From Eutreptiella sp. 'Long Island Sound 2002' (taxonomy: Eukaryota; Euglenozoa; Euglenophyceae; Eutreptiales; Eutreptiaceae), in NCBI GenBank assembly GCA_964036045.1, contig OZ038381.1, positions 152,972,352 to 153,036,351 of the forward strand: 64,000 nucleotides of DNA, written 5' to 3'. The first letter of the stretch is position 1, and the number at the start of each line of letters is the position of its first letter. Both the position numbers and the translations under genes were made by a program. The notes beneath the pieces are model-generated. The model was not told the origin of the DNA. It did no database searches and worked only from the letters and a program-made list of their open reading frames with translations. Positions 33,375 to 42,907 of this stretch are shown here, in pieces.

Positions 33375-34490
33375 TCAAGCGACGTCCCCTCCAACCCCGG
33401 CCGGTGGTGCGGGCCGCGGCACCGCCACCTTGTACTGCCTCAGAGCACCCAGGGTGTCTCGCATCCATTGGGGCGGCCGCTCACGGCCCTGAAACTCTTG
33501 CAACGTGGCCTCATTCAGCTCAGGGACTACCGCCTGGTCCGCGATCTTCTGGGTCTCCAGCCTTGCTCTCAGACCTTCCATTTCCAACCTCCGCCGTGGC
33601 GTTGTCGGGAATTGCTGACGAAGGTGCCGCGGCATTGGAACCCGACCCTTGCTCATTTTGGGGCTGACTCTTGGCACGGGAGCGAGCAAACATGCTGTCA
33701 GAAGATAAAATTCAGAAAGATCCGTGCGGCGGTTCATTTGGGCATTTTGGTCTTTGAGCCCAGCCATGTGAGCCTTCACTGTCTGCATGTCATCTTCCAA
33801 TCATCCCGCACGCGCAGAGTCGGCATCACTCATACCCGCAGCTGCAGCAGGGGTGTTCGCCATCGCTCGGCCTTCTTTGTAGTCATGGAGTCGTCCACAT
33901 CCTTCCACTTTCAAATTGAGTATCTTCCGCTGTATATGAGTGCTCAACGCTTGCATCTCAGTCTCCGACTGCAGGCCGCCAATGGTGCATTTGTGCAAGT
34001 GATCGTGTGGCCACTCGAGGACCCAGTCATCGTCTTCAATTAAATCTAGCAATGTGTTGATGTAGGATTCACCAATATTGTCCCGTGTTTTCAATTTTAC
34101 CCCGAGCATCCACTTGCTAGCCTGGTGTAGCGCATCTTTTTGTTTAGCTTCCGCCGTGCGATCCGAGCGTGCACCTTTGGTGTTAGTTTGTCGGTACTCG
34201 TCCCATTTGTCGATGACAGTGTTGATGTCAAAACCAGGTTCGTTGCGTTTAGGGAATTCAACAACAAAGTGATCTTCACCACAGAAAAAACACTTCACGG
34301 GTTTTCGGCCCCGCTTCTTTTTGATTTTGTCCTCATACTCTGGGCAGTCGTAGACACGGTGTCCTCGCTTGCCACATCCAAAGCAGCGGATATTTCGCGT
34401 TGACCCCTCAGGGTGTCCTTGGCTCGGGGCCTGGAGCCGTTGCATTGCTTTGTGCTGGGTTTTCACGGTTTTACAAAATGCCCCTGCCAC
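33375..34490 (-). pseudogene. Gag-like CCHC zinc-knuckle protein, one in-frame TGA
   Basis: Frame from about 34490 carries a retroviral-type knuckle, CFGCGKRGHRVYDC (C-x2-C-x4-H-x4-C), near its start, and a second degenerate one (CFFCGEDHFVVEF). A basic/acidic middle follows (KWMLGVKLKTRDNIGESYIN). At 33801-33803 it meets TGA (context GGA TGA TTG) and continues in the same frame with a coiled-coil-like DDMQTVKAHMAGLKDQNAQM to 33375. Position upstream of the recombinase fits the Gag of the DIRS-like unit. No good ATG is seen near the beginning, so the 5' end may be truncated. Confidence 0.6.
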
Positions 34491-34499
34491 CCGTTCCCA

Positions 34500-36170
34500 A
34501 GAAATTCAAAAAATAATTGTTGGCGAAGGTTGTGTTCTCTTCGTGCAGTTGGTCGCACGTTGCGACGCCCAAGGGCGCGGTTGTCCTTATGGAGCTTACC
34601 CAGCCACGGCGGGCGGGGCGGGGGGGGGCGGGCTCGGGCCGTGCCGTGCCACGGTTCCGCCACATAGGGTGTGTCGTGTCACACGGGGCCGCCGCTGTGT
34701 CGTATTGTGTGAGGGTGATCGGCACTTGTGTCACCTGTGTCACCTGTGCCGGCCGTGCCACCATGACACGGAGGGGGGGGGGGGGGGGCATCGGAAAGTG
34801 TGCCGCGGCACGTGCCGTGAAATGGGTAAGCTCCTATGGTATGTGTTTTGCATGTCGTGCATACAACGGTTACAGAAATGCTAGCGGTTACACAGCACCC
34901 TGGGACTGAAAGTTGACTGATGCTGCTTGCATGTGACGCACCATTGCATTACTCTGCTTCATAGTATTTGTCCTATGGCCAAAAGCGTTTTCTGTTTGCT
35001 TGTGTGCCACTGAAGAGGAACCAGGGCGAAGCCGACGAACAAGACAGGCAAAAAGCAAATGCAAAGCAGAGGGCAATATGTAACCGCTCGTGTAACCGGT
35101 GACACCTCCGTGTAACCGCCCTTGGAGAAGGAAAAATGAGTGTGCGCTAACACTAGGGGTTACACCCCGGGTTACACGTGTGTTGACGACCCGGAAAAAA
35201 ACCTAAAGCAAAAAACCCTTGTTGACCTACACTACGGGAGTGGGTCACCGGCGGGGTAATTTGCAAATAACCTCCCCTCAAGTCAACATGACAAATTTCA
35301 TACCTAACCCAAATTTTGATGTTTAACCTCGGTAGGGAAAGGAATATTAGGGTCTAGGAGCCTTCGTATTTGTGGATTCGTGGATGCATAGATTGCAGGA
35401 AGCCTAGGTTGTGACATCGAGCATAAGAACCATTTCTCGCACTCAAGAGCAAGAAAACAACAATGTTGTCACTTTGGGATGTGGAATATTCAATTGAGAT
35501 GTTTGCTTCGCTATGTCTTGCGTTAGGTCCATGCACGTCAACGCAAAAGGAATTTCTCCACTCCAATACTTCCAATTCTATTTTTGATAGCGTGTTTAGT
35601 GGCGGAGCACAATAGTAAGCATAGCAATGCACGTTTGTGCCAAAACACACGAAAAAAAATCACCACAACTACGACTTGAGTTGGACTGTTGGACACCTTC
35701 GGTTCCCATACCCTCTCAATTTAAGCCTTTGCTACTCTATTTGCCATGTCTTCAGAAAGGATACGTACAGGTCATGCAATGTGACATGCGTACATTTGTC
35801 CCGCGCACGTTTGGATATTCTTAAAAAAATCCGAAAAACCACAAACACATGCAATGGACCCAGCAGGGCTACGGCATGGACGGGCCCTGGAACATGATTC
35901 CTCTTAAAGGGAAAGCTGACCAATTTTTGCTTACTGCAGAATTGGAGTTAAAGACGCGGATGCGAGGCCTGTGGTGGTAGGTAGGCCGAGCACACAAACC
36001 AAAAATGGAAACTCTCAAGAGGGGGCCCGTAGGGTTCCGAATGTTGTTACATGCCATTCTGACCTACTAGAGACCATTTTCAAGTGTGGCCCAGGCATTT
36101 GTGGCTGATGATCAGTAATGGTAAGGGGCAGTAGTGATTTTTGTAATGAATCGGCAACACAGGAGTGACG
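34500..36170. other. Region without a supported gene
   Basis: Contains a G-run (34770-34789) and several GTAACC/GGTTAC words (35080-35180). The ORFs present have no recognisable features. Confidence 0.4.
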
Positions 36171-36175
36171 ATTTT

Positions 36176-36250
36176 AGCTCGTACTTGAGTGGTTACCTGC
36201 GCGGTCGCATGTTTTTAGGCCCCAGGTTCGAACCCCTATGGGGGTAATTT
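36176..36250 (+). other. tRNA-like sequence with A- and B-box (degenerate)
   Basis: TACTTGAGTGG matches an A box. GGTTCGAACCC, 34 bp further on, is a perfect B box. Acceptor and T stems do not pair, so it is not a functional tRNA; a tRNA-derived SINE head or pseudo-tRNA is more likely. Confidence 0.4.
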
Positions 36251-36439
36251 TCTTTCACTTGTGGGCAATAAAAGGTGCAATTTTGTTGCGTTTGGAGACA
36301 GGTGAAACATTAGAAGGATGGATCGAACGTGAACCGAGCACTCATACCCGAGCACCATAATAGCCTGCACTTACATTTCATGTTGCGCCGTTGAAAAGGG
36401 TGCTGTTGTGCGGTGATAGTTTTAAGGGGGCACCACAAG

Positions 36440-36520
36440 GTGCCTGCCGGGATTCGAACCGGAGCCACAAAAAAATATGAGCGCCGCATGATACCCGTAC
36501 AGTACGATACCGGCGTTGCA
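36440..36520 (-). other. Second tRNA-like sequence, opposite strand
   Basis: On minus, TACTGTACGGG (A box) is followed by GGTTCGAATCC (B box) with similar spacing, and intervening sequence is similar to the copy at 36176 (GCGGYCGCATRTTTTT-like). The T stem pairs partly; the acceptor stem is not found. Confidence 0.35.
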
Positions 36521-37570
36521 AATATTGAAATCATGTACAATATTAGCTACATCATTTTGACGAACACCGTAAGCCGTCATTTGTACCAAAATTTTGATAG
36601 TGGGAATATGCTTTCTTGACCTTAAAACTCGATTCAACGTGTCAAATTTATGCTCACTGTGACGGGAACACTATTTTGCATTCAATCGCCATCCATCGGT
36701 CAACGAAAGTCACAAATCCATGATGGCCTAGGTATTTGAGATTTGGAAGTGCCATTTTCGCCAGTACTTTCGGTTGTAATGCCCGATTTCCGGCCCTCAT
36801 AGCCCCATTGGCATTGACACTTTGCCTAATGGAATGCACCCGACACCTCCCGGCAAGGTCCCACTTCTTGAACCCATGCTGGGCCTACCTAGTGGTGGGG
36901 CATTATGGCATTCCGCGGCTCTCTGCCGCGCTCTCATTTGTGCTAGCGGTGGGGGAGGGGCCCCGCCGCGCCCGACGGTCAACAGCCACTAGTGTAAGGT
37001 CAGCAAACTTTTGTGCAGGAGAGGAGACTTAGAGCGACGTTGCGGACCAACAAACGCCACATCGGTTGATGGCTGGCCGAGGCCTACAACGAATCATGAG
37101 CCCTCTTTTGAGATTCTGTCAAAATTCTAGGATCCGGAAAAAGAATCGCGAAAAATGAATTTCGATGAAATCCGAATCCAAGTGCATAGTTGTCAACGGC
37201 ATTGAAGACTGATCCATGTAGCATTTGGAATTTCGCAAAACCGATCCGTTTTGACCGTTTGGCGAAGGGTTCGGGTTGGGAAAAGACGGCAATTTTCGAA
37301 ACGCGGGTCATCTTGCGACAGAAATTGCTGGGCGCCTGAAGGTCATCCGGCCCAAATCTAAGCACCATTACCTCCGGCTAGCTCCAAGGCTCGCCGGAAA
37401 AAAAACAGGTCCGAACGACACTTGGCGCTTCAAGGAAGAAGGAATAGGAACCTTGGTGTCAAACCCGACGCGGTGAGCCAACTGCACAAACTCAACTAGC
37501 TCATTAGTGAGCAGGCACAAATCCGGAAAGCACGCAAGCACGCAAGCACGCCTGGACTTCACCCAAAATC
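36520..37570. other. Region without a supported gene
   Basis: No coding or RNA gene could be supported. A short repeat CACGCAAG sits at 37529-37552. Confidence 0.4.
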
Positions 37571-37689
37571 TGTTCCCACCCGTATTGTGCCGTTTTTGTG
37601 CCCGAGTAACTTCAAAACATACACTTGAGCTGTTCTTTTTGGCGCTTTTTTTACGCATACGTGTGCACTTTTATGCGCGGAAAGAACAC

Positions 37690-37775
37690 ACTTGCTTGTG
37701 CGAAAAAGCGCGCGTGTGTGTGCACATGTGCGTGTGCGTGTGCGCGCGCGCGCGTGTGTGTGTGTGTGTACATAT
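37690..37775. repeat. (GT/GC)n microsatellite
   Basis: Alternating GTGTGCGCGCG sequence that could adopt Z-DNA. It lies just inside the left inverted repeat. Confidence 0.8.
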
Positions 37776-37842
37776 GCATGTTGGTTGCACACATCCCTGT
37801 TGGTCACCATGCACATGCAACAGCAAAGCAAAGTCCCATTTG

Positions 37843-38253
37843 TCAACGTCGACCAACAAGTCCCCTGAAGGGACCAGTCCAAAACTCGGACCCGTAGTCC
37901 GACGTCAATTCGGTGCCAGCTGGGATTGGTTGTCCTAGAGTGCGTAGCCATCCGGCACCTCGGTGTACATATAGCCCGAGGCGGCCCGCGCCTGTGCTGC
38001 CGTGCTGCACCTTGGCGGACCAATGGGAAGAGATTTCCCCATCCACATATAGTCCACCAAGGCCTCGATGAGCACGAACCTGCAAAACATAACGTGATGT
38101 GTGGCCTGCTGGAAACAACTCACGCACGTGACCTTCTAACATCTTGCCGTGGTATTGAGTTAATCTCAAACCACTGGGCACAACAGGCAAATCGCATAAT
38201 CTAAAAACACCGTCACCAGCCCCTACAATACTTGGCCCGACACGAGCATGCAC
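37843..38253 (-). CDS. SET-domain protein (possibly truncated)
   Basis: 136 codons, ATG at 38253, stop TGA. The N-terminus VGPSIVGAGDGVFRLCDLPV matches the start of SET domains (G-x-G-V-F). QYHGKML fits the next strand. GLYVDGE precedes a degraded NHS region (KVQHGSTGAG). PIPAGTELTSDYGSEFW is the canonical end (GxELTxDYG-x-x-W). SET proteins transfer methyl groups from S-adenosylmethionine to lysines. The weak NHS motif makes activity doubtful. It lies inside the inverted-repeat-bounded unit, so it may be transposon cargo. Confidence 0.6.
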   Translation of the reverse strand: MHARVGPSIVGAGDGVFRLCDLPVVPSGLRLTQYHGKMLEGHVRELFPAGHTSRYVLQVRAHRGLGGLYVDGEISSHWSAKVQHGSTGAGRLGLYVHRGAGWLRTLGQPIPAGTELTSDYGSEFWTGPFRGLVGRR

Positions 38254-38930
38254 ATCCCCAAGAAGGGGTGCACCGCTGGTGACACTAGGTGCCGCAAGGG
38301 GTGGTACGTCCCGTCAAGGAGACACGTCGTTCTACTTGGACCTCAAGCACTGCGGCAGCAACCGCTCCCAAGAGGTCCAATCATCTGTGGACATCTCACT
38401 ACCAAATGAGATCCGCCACTGCTCTTGCACCTGTGACCGAGGCAACACACATGCATCCTTCTTAAGATCACCCACCAATCCCACAACCATGAGCTGCAGA
38501 CCCAACAACCCAATCGTAGATTCTAAAGGCGGCGCTGCGTGCGCTCTTTCTCAAGCTCGTCGCAAACTTGCTTTTAACTCCGCGAGGAGCGTGTTGTCCA
38601 ACTTCATAGAATTCTCGTTTGATTGTGGGGGAAAGACTGGTTGGGGGCCCGCCGCTTCAAATCCATCGAGACGGGCTTTCATTGCCTTCAACTAAGTATG
38701 CAGGGCTGCAGTATTGGCTGAAGAGGGCACTGAACTGGCCAAGCTGTCCTCCGACATATAGCCACTCCCCGCATTGTGCACCTTCCGCTTGCCTGAGAAA
38801 TAGACAAATAGTGCATGGTCCCGGGAACATGCACCACATCACAGGGGCCAGGGGTCACGGGCCACGCGCCCCACCATTGACTGTTCACATGGCATTGTCA
38901 ATGTCCTCTTCATGGTGCAGATTCCACTAG

Positions 38931-39602
38931 TTGCAAACACTCAAAGATGCAGGCCTTTGCAAAGCAGCAATAGAGCGGTTTATAGCGGGGATTGATGTGG
39001 ACATTGTCGCATTAACCAGTGGTGATGATGATGGTGCTGCTCTACCTGGGTCTATCAGCAATGCTCTGAAATTCTATGAGAAGCGTCGATATAATCCTAT
39101 TGTTGACATGTTGTGTCAATATTGCAAAACAGTAACTCGCATTGATGACCGCGATGTTGAAACCGCGGACCTTGTCATGTCAATGTTCACACACCGTATG
39201 CTTCGTGTTGCATATAAGCCTAAGCCGAGTGCTGAGGACAAGTCTGGTGCATGCGACGCGGCTACTTCATTGCGAAAGGTGTTGCATGCGTTGGATGCGC
39301 CATGCACTCAATGGATGCATGTGTGGACGTGCCATGTGCCACAGTTTTTGCGCAGCTGGGGTACCCTGGAGCCTTTCCTTTCCCATGGCTTTGAAGGCCG
39401 TTGGCGAGACTTGAAGGCTGAGATTAAACTATCTACTCATGGACAATGGAAGGGGGCAAAGTGTGGCTTTGAGACGGTCATCCAACATAGTATTGCAACT
39501 TGGTCTCTACTCAAACTACAAGTGCCCCTTGTGGGGAGATCATTCCATGTTCCTAAGACTTACCTAAGACATATGGCTCTGCAATGTGGGGTGAATTTGT
39601 GA
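38931..39602 (+). CDS. Unrecognised ORF, 223 codons
   Basis: Open frame ending in TGA with coding-like composition, e.g. WMHVWTCHVPQFLRSWGTLE, FEGRWRDLKAEIKLSTHGQW and HSIATWSLLKLQVPL. It has no recognised domain. Location between the inverted repeats suggests the C-terminal part of a transposase-like protein. The first residues may belong to an intron. Confidence 0.45.
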   Translation: MQTLKDAGLCKAAIERFIAGIDVDIVALTSGDDDGAALPGSISNALKFYEKRRYNPIVDMLCQYCKTVTRIDDRDVETADLVMSMFTHRMLRVAYKPKPSAEDKSGACDAATSLRKVLHALDAPCTQWMHVWTCHVPQFLRSWGTLEPFLSHGFEGRWRDLKAEIKLSTHGQWKGAKCGFETVIQHSIATWSLLKLQVPLVGRSFHVPKTYLRHMALQCGVNL

Positions 39603-39859
39603 AATATGTTCGACAACAAACCAAGGACCGCAATGCATCAGAGTAGTTGCGATGTACCCTTCCCTTGTGATGTGCATGCATGTGAGTGTATTTGTGCGCA
39701 TGCTCACCTATTAATACACGCGCACGCGAAAAAAAACAGCTCAAGTGTAAGAATCAACGCCAAAAAAACAGCTGCAGCTTTCAGAAAATGTGCCAAAAAT
39801 GACAGTTCAAGTGTATGATTCCGAGTTACTTGGGCAAGAATACGGGTGGGAACATCGCA

Positions 39860-40362
39860 CTCGCGGAACGCACAGATATGGTCTCCGTTGTGATTATCTT
39901 CCCTAAGTCTTTGCGATGAGACTTGCGTTTCCGTTGCGGAGTGGAAATGACTCCCGCTTGGAAGTCAATGGTGATGCTGAAAAATTCCTCGATTTGTGAG
40001 GGTGTGAATTGGGACTTGTCAGCATTTATAACAAACCCCGTTTGACGCAAGGTGTGCAAAACTTCCTTAGTTGCTGAGCTACACTCATCAAAAGTGTTGC
40101 CTAGCACAAGTATGTCGTCACCGTATACAAAAACAAGAAGACCATTGGGTTGCCAAATGCGTAGCAGTACCTTGATGATGGATTGCCACACTTCAGGAGA
40201 AACGTTGAGGCCGAAGGGTAAACCCAAGAAACGGAAACATTCCTCCCTTACTTGCACACCGACGTAGTCGGAAAAGTGAGAGGATAAAGGGCAATGAAAA
40301 TAAGCATGCGCCAAATCAATTTTGGCAGCGAACATGTCGCGCCTCAACTCAGAAAAAACCAC
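39860..40362 (-). pseudogene. Reverse transcriptase fragment, copy 1 (YGDD)
   Basis: Minus strand: AAKIDLAHAYFHCPLSSHFS (motif A), CFRFLGLPFGLNVSPEVWQS (motif B), LLVFVYGDDILVLGN (motif C, Gly in the variable position) and a thumb with GFVINADKSQFTPSQIEEF. The layout and thumb resemble DIRS/gypsy-class RTs. No RNase H, integrase or recombinase follows. It ends against the inverted repeat at 39854. Confidence 0.6.
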
Positions 40363-40832
40363 GCCCCAATGATGCTAGCAAAATGGTTTGGTGTTGATAA
40401 ACCCATTTGTAACTACGGAGGACACATACACAGGACAATTGGCGGACAAACCCAGGCTAAACCCATATACCCCACTTTTTGATGAAAAAGGTGCGGACTC
40501 ACATGGTACTCCCTTGTTCAGTGCCTTCTGTGGAGGCTTTTGCATCCCTACAGCCCGAGTGTCAACGTCTCTATTTGGGTGTACCCCCTATACCCCCCTC
40601 ACCATTCCCCACTAGCCCACATGTCAATGTTCTTTGAAAACGCTCAATTTGTTCCTCTTGGTTAGGCCTGCGGGACAAAACCAGAGTTTAACCCTAGGGC
40701 ATGCACGAAACAAAGGCTGGTCACACTGGTATTGCTTGCCTCAGGAACGGACAAATGCCTAATGAAGATGTATTAACTTAAACTAGCGTTTTGAGCAAGC
40801 TCTTAACACGAGGTTTGTGTTTACCCCTTCTT

Positions 40833-40999
40833 TGTCCGCACGGACAATTTGATTTATCCGCAGACAAATGACATTGTCCGCACGGACAAATTGTTGTGTC
40901 CGCACGGAGAAATCGTTTTGTCCGTACCGATAAAATATTTTGTCCGTACAGACGTTTTGTTTTGTCACTGCGGACAAATCAATTTGTCCGTACGGACAA
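40833..40999. repeat. Array of TTGTCCG-CGGACAA palindromes
   Basis: TTGTCCGCACGGACAA at 40833-40848 and 40874-40889, degenerate copies in 40896-40960, and the perfect TTGTCCGTACGGACAA at 40984-40999. Spacing is about 20-45 bp. This looks like a cluster of binding sites or hairpins; no protein can be named. Confidence 0.7.
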
Positions 41000-41471
41000 A
41001 CCATGGTTAATTCTTCACTTTGGGTCTTTTACAGTGCTTGCACGCATGTATGGAAAATGCACATTGCACAAACACGCAGCACTGAGACAATTCATTCCAC
41101 CTGTTTCCATGCTGAGCACCCCATCAACGTTGCATACCACCTCAGTATTTCCACACCATACAACACCTTTCATGTGCATCCTATCATGCCTCGCTGGGCC
41201 TTTCGTCCCATCATGCTGTTCCAATATCCCTTCCTCTTTTGGAAGAGCACCTATCGTGTCCACGCCCTGACACGGACATCTAACCCGTTCGTGCATAGCT
41301 GCACGTCCAGATTGCCGTTGCGGATGATCTCCGCATATGCCCCCCCCTTCCCCCTTACCCCAATGCCCTTTTTGCCCTTCTTGCCCCCCTTGAAGGAGCG
41401 GTACCTCACTTCACTCTTCAAAAGCTTGTGCCTCTCCTCCCCCCCGAAGGCAGCATACTTTGACGGACCCC

Positions 41472-41816
41472 GCTTGACGCAAGGTGTGCAAAACTTCCTT
41501 AGTTGCCGAGCTACGCTCATCAAAAGTGTTGCCTAGCACAAGTATGTCGTCAACGTATACAAAAACAAGAAGACCATTGGATGTGTAGCGGTACCTTGAT
41601 GATGGATTGCCACACTTGAGGAGAAATGTTGAGGCCCAAGGCTAAACCCAAGAAACGGAAACATTCGTCCCTTACTTGCACACCGACATAGTCGGAAAAG
41701 TGAGAGGATAAAGGGCAATGAAAATAAGCATGCGCCAAATCAACTTTGGATTTAGCCATGGACAACAACTCATCTTCCATTTGAGCCAGAGGTGTTATGT
41801 AAGCATTTGCTTTCAA
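41472..41816 (-). pseudogene. Reverse transcriptase fragment, copy 2 (YVDD)
   Basis: Very similar to 40044-40345 (motif A KVDLAHAYFHCPLSSHFSD, motif B FRFLGLALGLNISPQVWQS). It is interrupted by a small deletion near 41580, where the frame changes. Motif C reads YVDD here instead of YGDD. Homology stops sharply at about 41472, next to an unrelated Lys/Gly-rich open frame (41251-41470, minus; KGGKKGKKGIGVRGKGG). Confidence 0.55.
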
Positions 41817-42309
41817 TTCTTTTGGATCTAGCGTTGCGCATGCAAGACCATGGTAAATCTAAATCCATCCCGGAGTCCTTGCCTCATAAGAATCCGCTTT
41901 TTTCCAAAGCGGATCTTGCTTTAGCCAAGTGCAACAATGAACTAAACCGTTTGCGGCATTCCCAACCCTCTTCGCAGCCCATGGCGGAATAAAGATTCGG
42001 GGAAAGGACAAGGTTGCTTCAATAGAGGCTTCCGTGGTAACCGACGAGATCACAACTCTCGGAATCCAGGATAAAAGGACGGAGGCCGGAAGGTGCCAAC
42101 CGCTCCTCCACGCCCAAACCCTATGGTGAGCATAGCCTGGCATACCAAGAGTACCCCCCCAAAAACAGCCATTTTGGCACATGTACCTAGTCGTTCCGGG
42201 TGCCCATGGGATATGAAAAAATGAGTTTAGCACCCAGAAAATAGGGGGGGGGGTCAAAAAACCAGAAAACCAATTCCATACACCCACACCTGCGTGTGGC
42301 AATCTACAC

Positions 42310-42425
42310 TTTTTGAGGTATTTGGCAGTATACTCGAAGTATTGGAGAAGTATTCTCGCTGTATACTTCGGAGTATACGGCCGTATACTCGGAAGTATAC
42401 GGCCGTATACTCGGAGTATACGGGG
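42310..42425. repeat. GTATACGGCCGTATAC palindromes
   Basis: Two perfect 16-bp palindromes at 42373-42388 and 42395-42410 sit in a longer AGTATAC-rich segment with dyad symmetry. A shorter relative, ATACGGCCGTAT, is at 25830-25841. Confidence 0.75.
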
Positions 42426-42907
42426 GCTTTTTGCCTCCCACCCATGCCACCATTCTCATCAACTACCCCCCCCCCCCCCTTGCAAGTACTCATGACCCTG
42501 CAACCCCCAAACACATTGTACACACAAAAGAGCACCATATTCCTTTGTCTACGGAGACATCATTTGTGACGAGAGACACATGAAATGTTCTAGGCGTTCT
42601 GGACGAATTTAAAAAAAGGTTCTACGACGCGCACAACGTCCGGAACGCGCAAGACGAATTGGTTTGGCTCCGGGGACACATGCGAAGCCACGCGTGGAAT
42701 ACGCGCGCAACGCGTACGACGCGCACGACCTGTTGTGGAACCGAGTACCGCTGTTGGGGGGGGGGGGGGGGGTGGGCCGCGTCCTCACAGTTGGGTATCC
42801 AGCCTACGCGGTTGTTCCACCAGGGTTCGCACTGGTCCCATGGGTAGGGATGGCAGAGGCTCCGCCTCCATGACCATCTCGTTCCGCCCCACCACGCCCA
42901 TGACAGA

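Larger units (their letters stand above)
37571..39854. mobile_element. Inverted-repeat-bounded unit with SET and unknown ORFs
   Basis: The sequence starting TGTTCCCACCCGTATT at 37571 recurs inverted, ending at 39854. The similarity extends inward about 65-75 bp through AGTAACT, CATACACTTGA, CTGT and TTTTTGGC, with one 12-bp gap. Both ends then enter GTGCGCG-rich DNA. This resembles terminal inverted repeats of a 2.28 kb element, but no clear target duplication is seen and no family can be assigned. Confidence 0.5.

Noticed and set aside
36176-36250. Functional tRNA gene
   Set aside because: Acceptor and T stems cannot pair although both promoter boxes are present.
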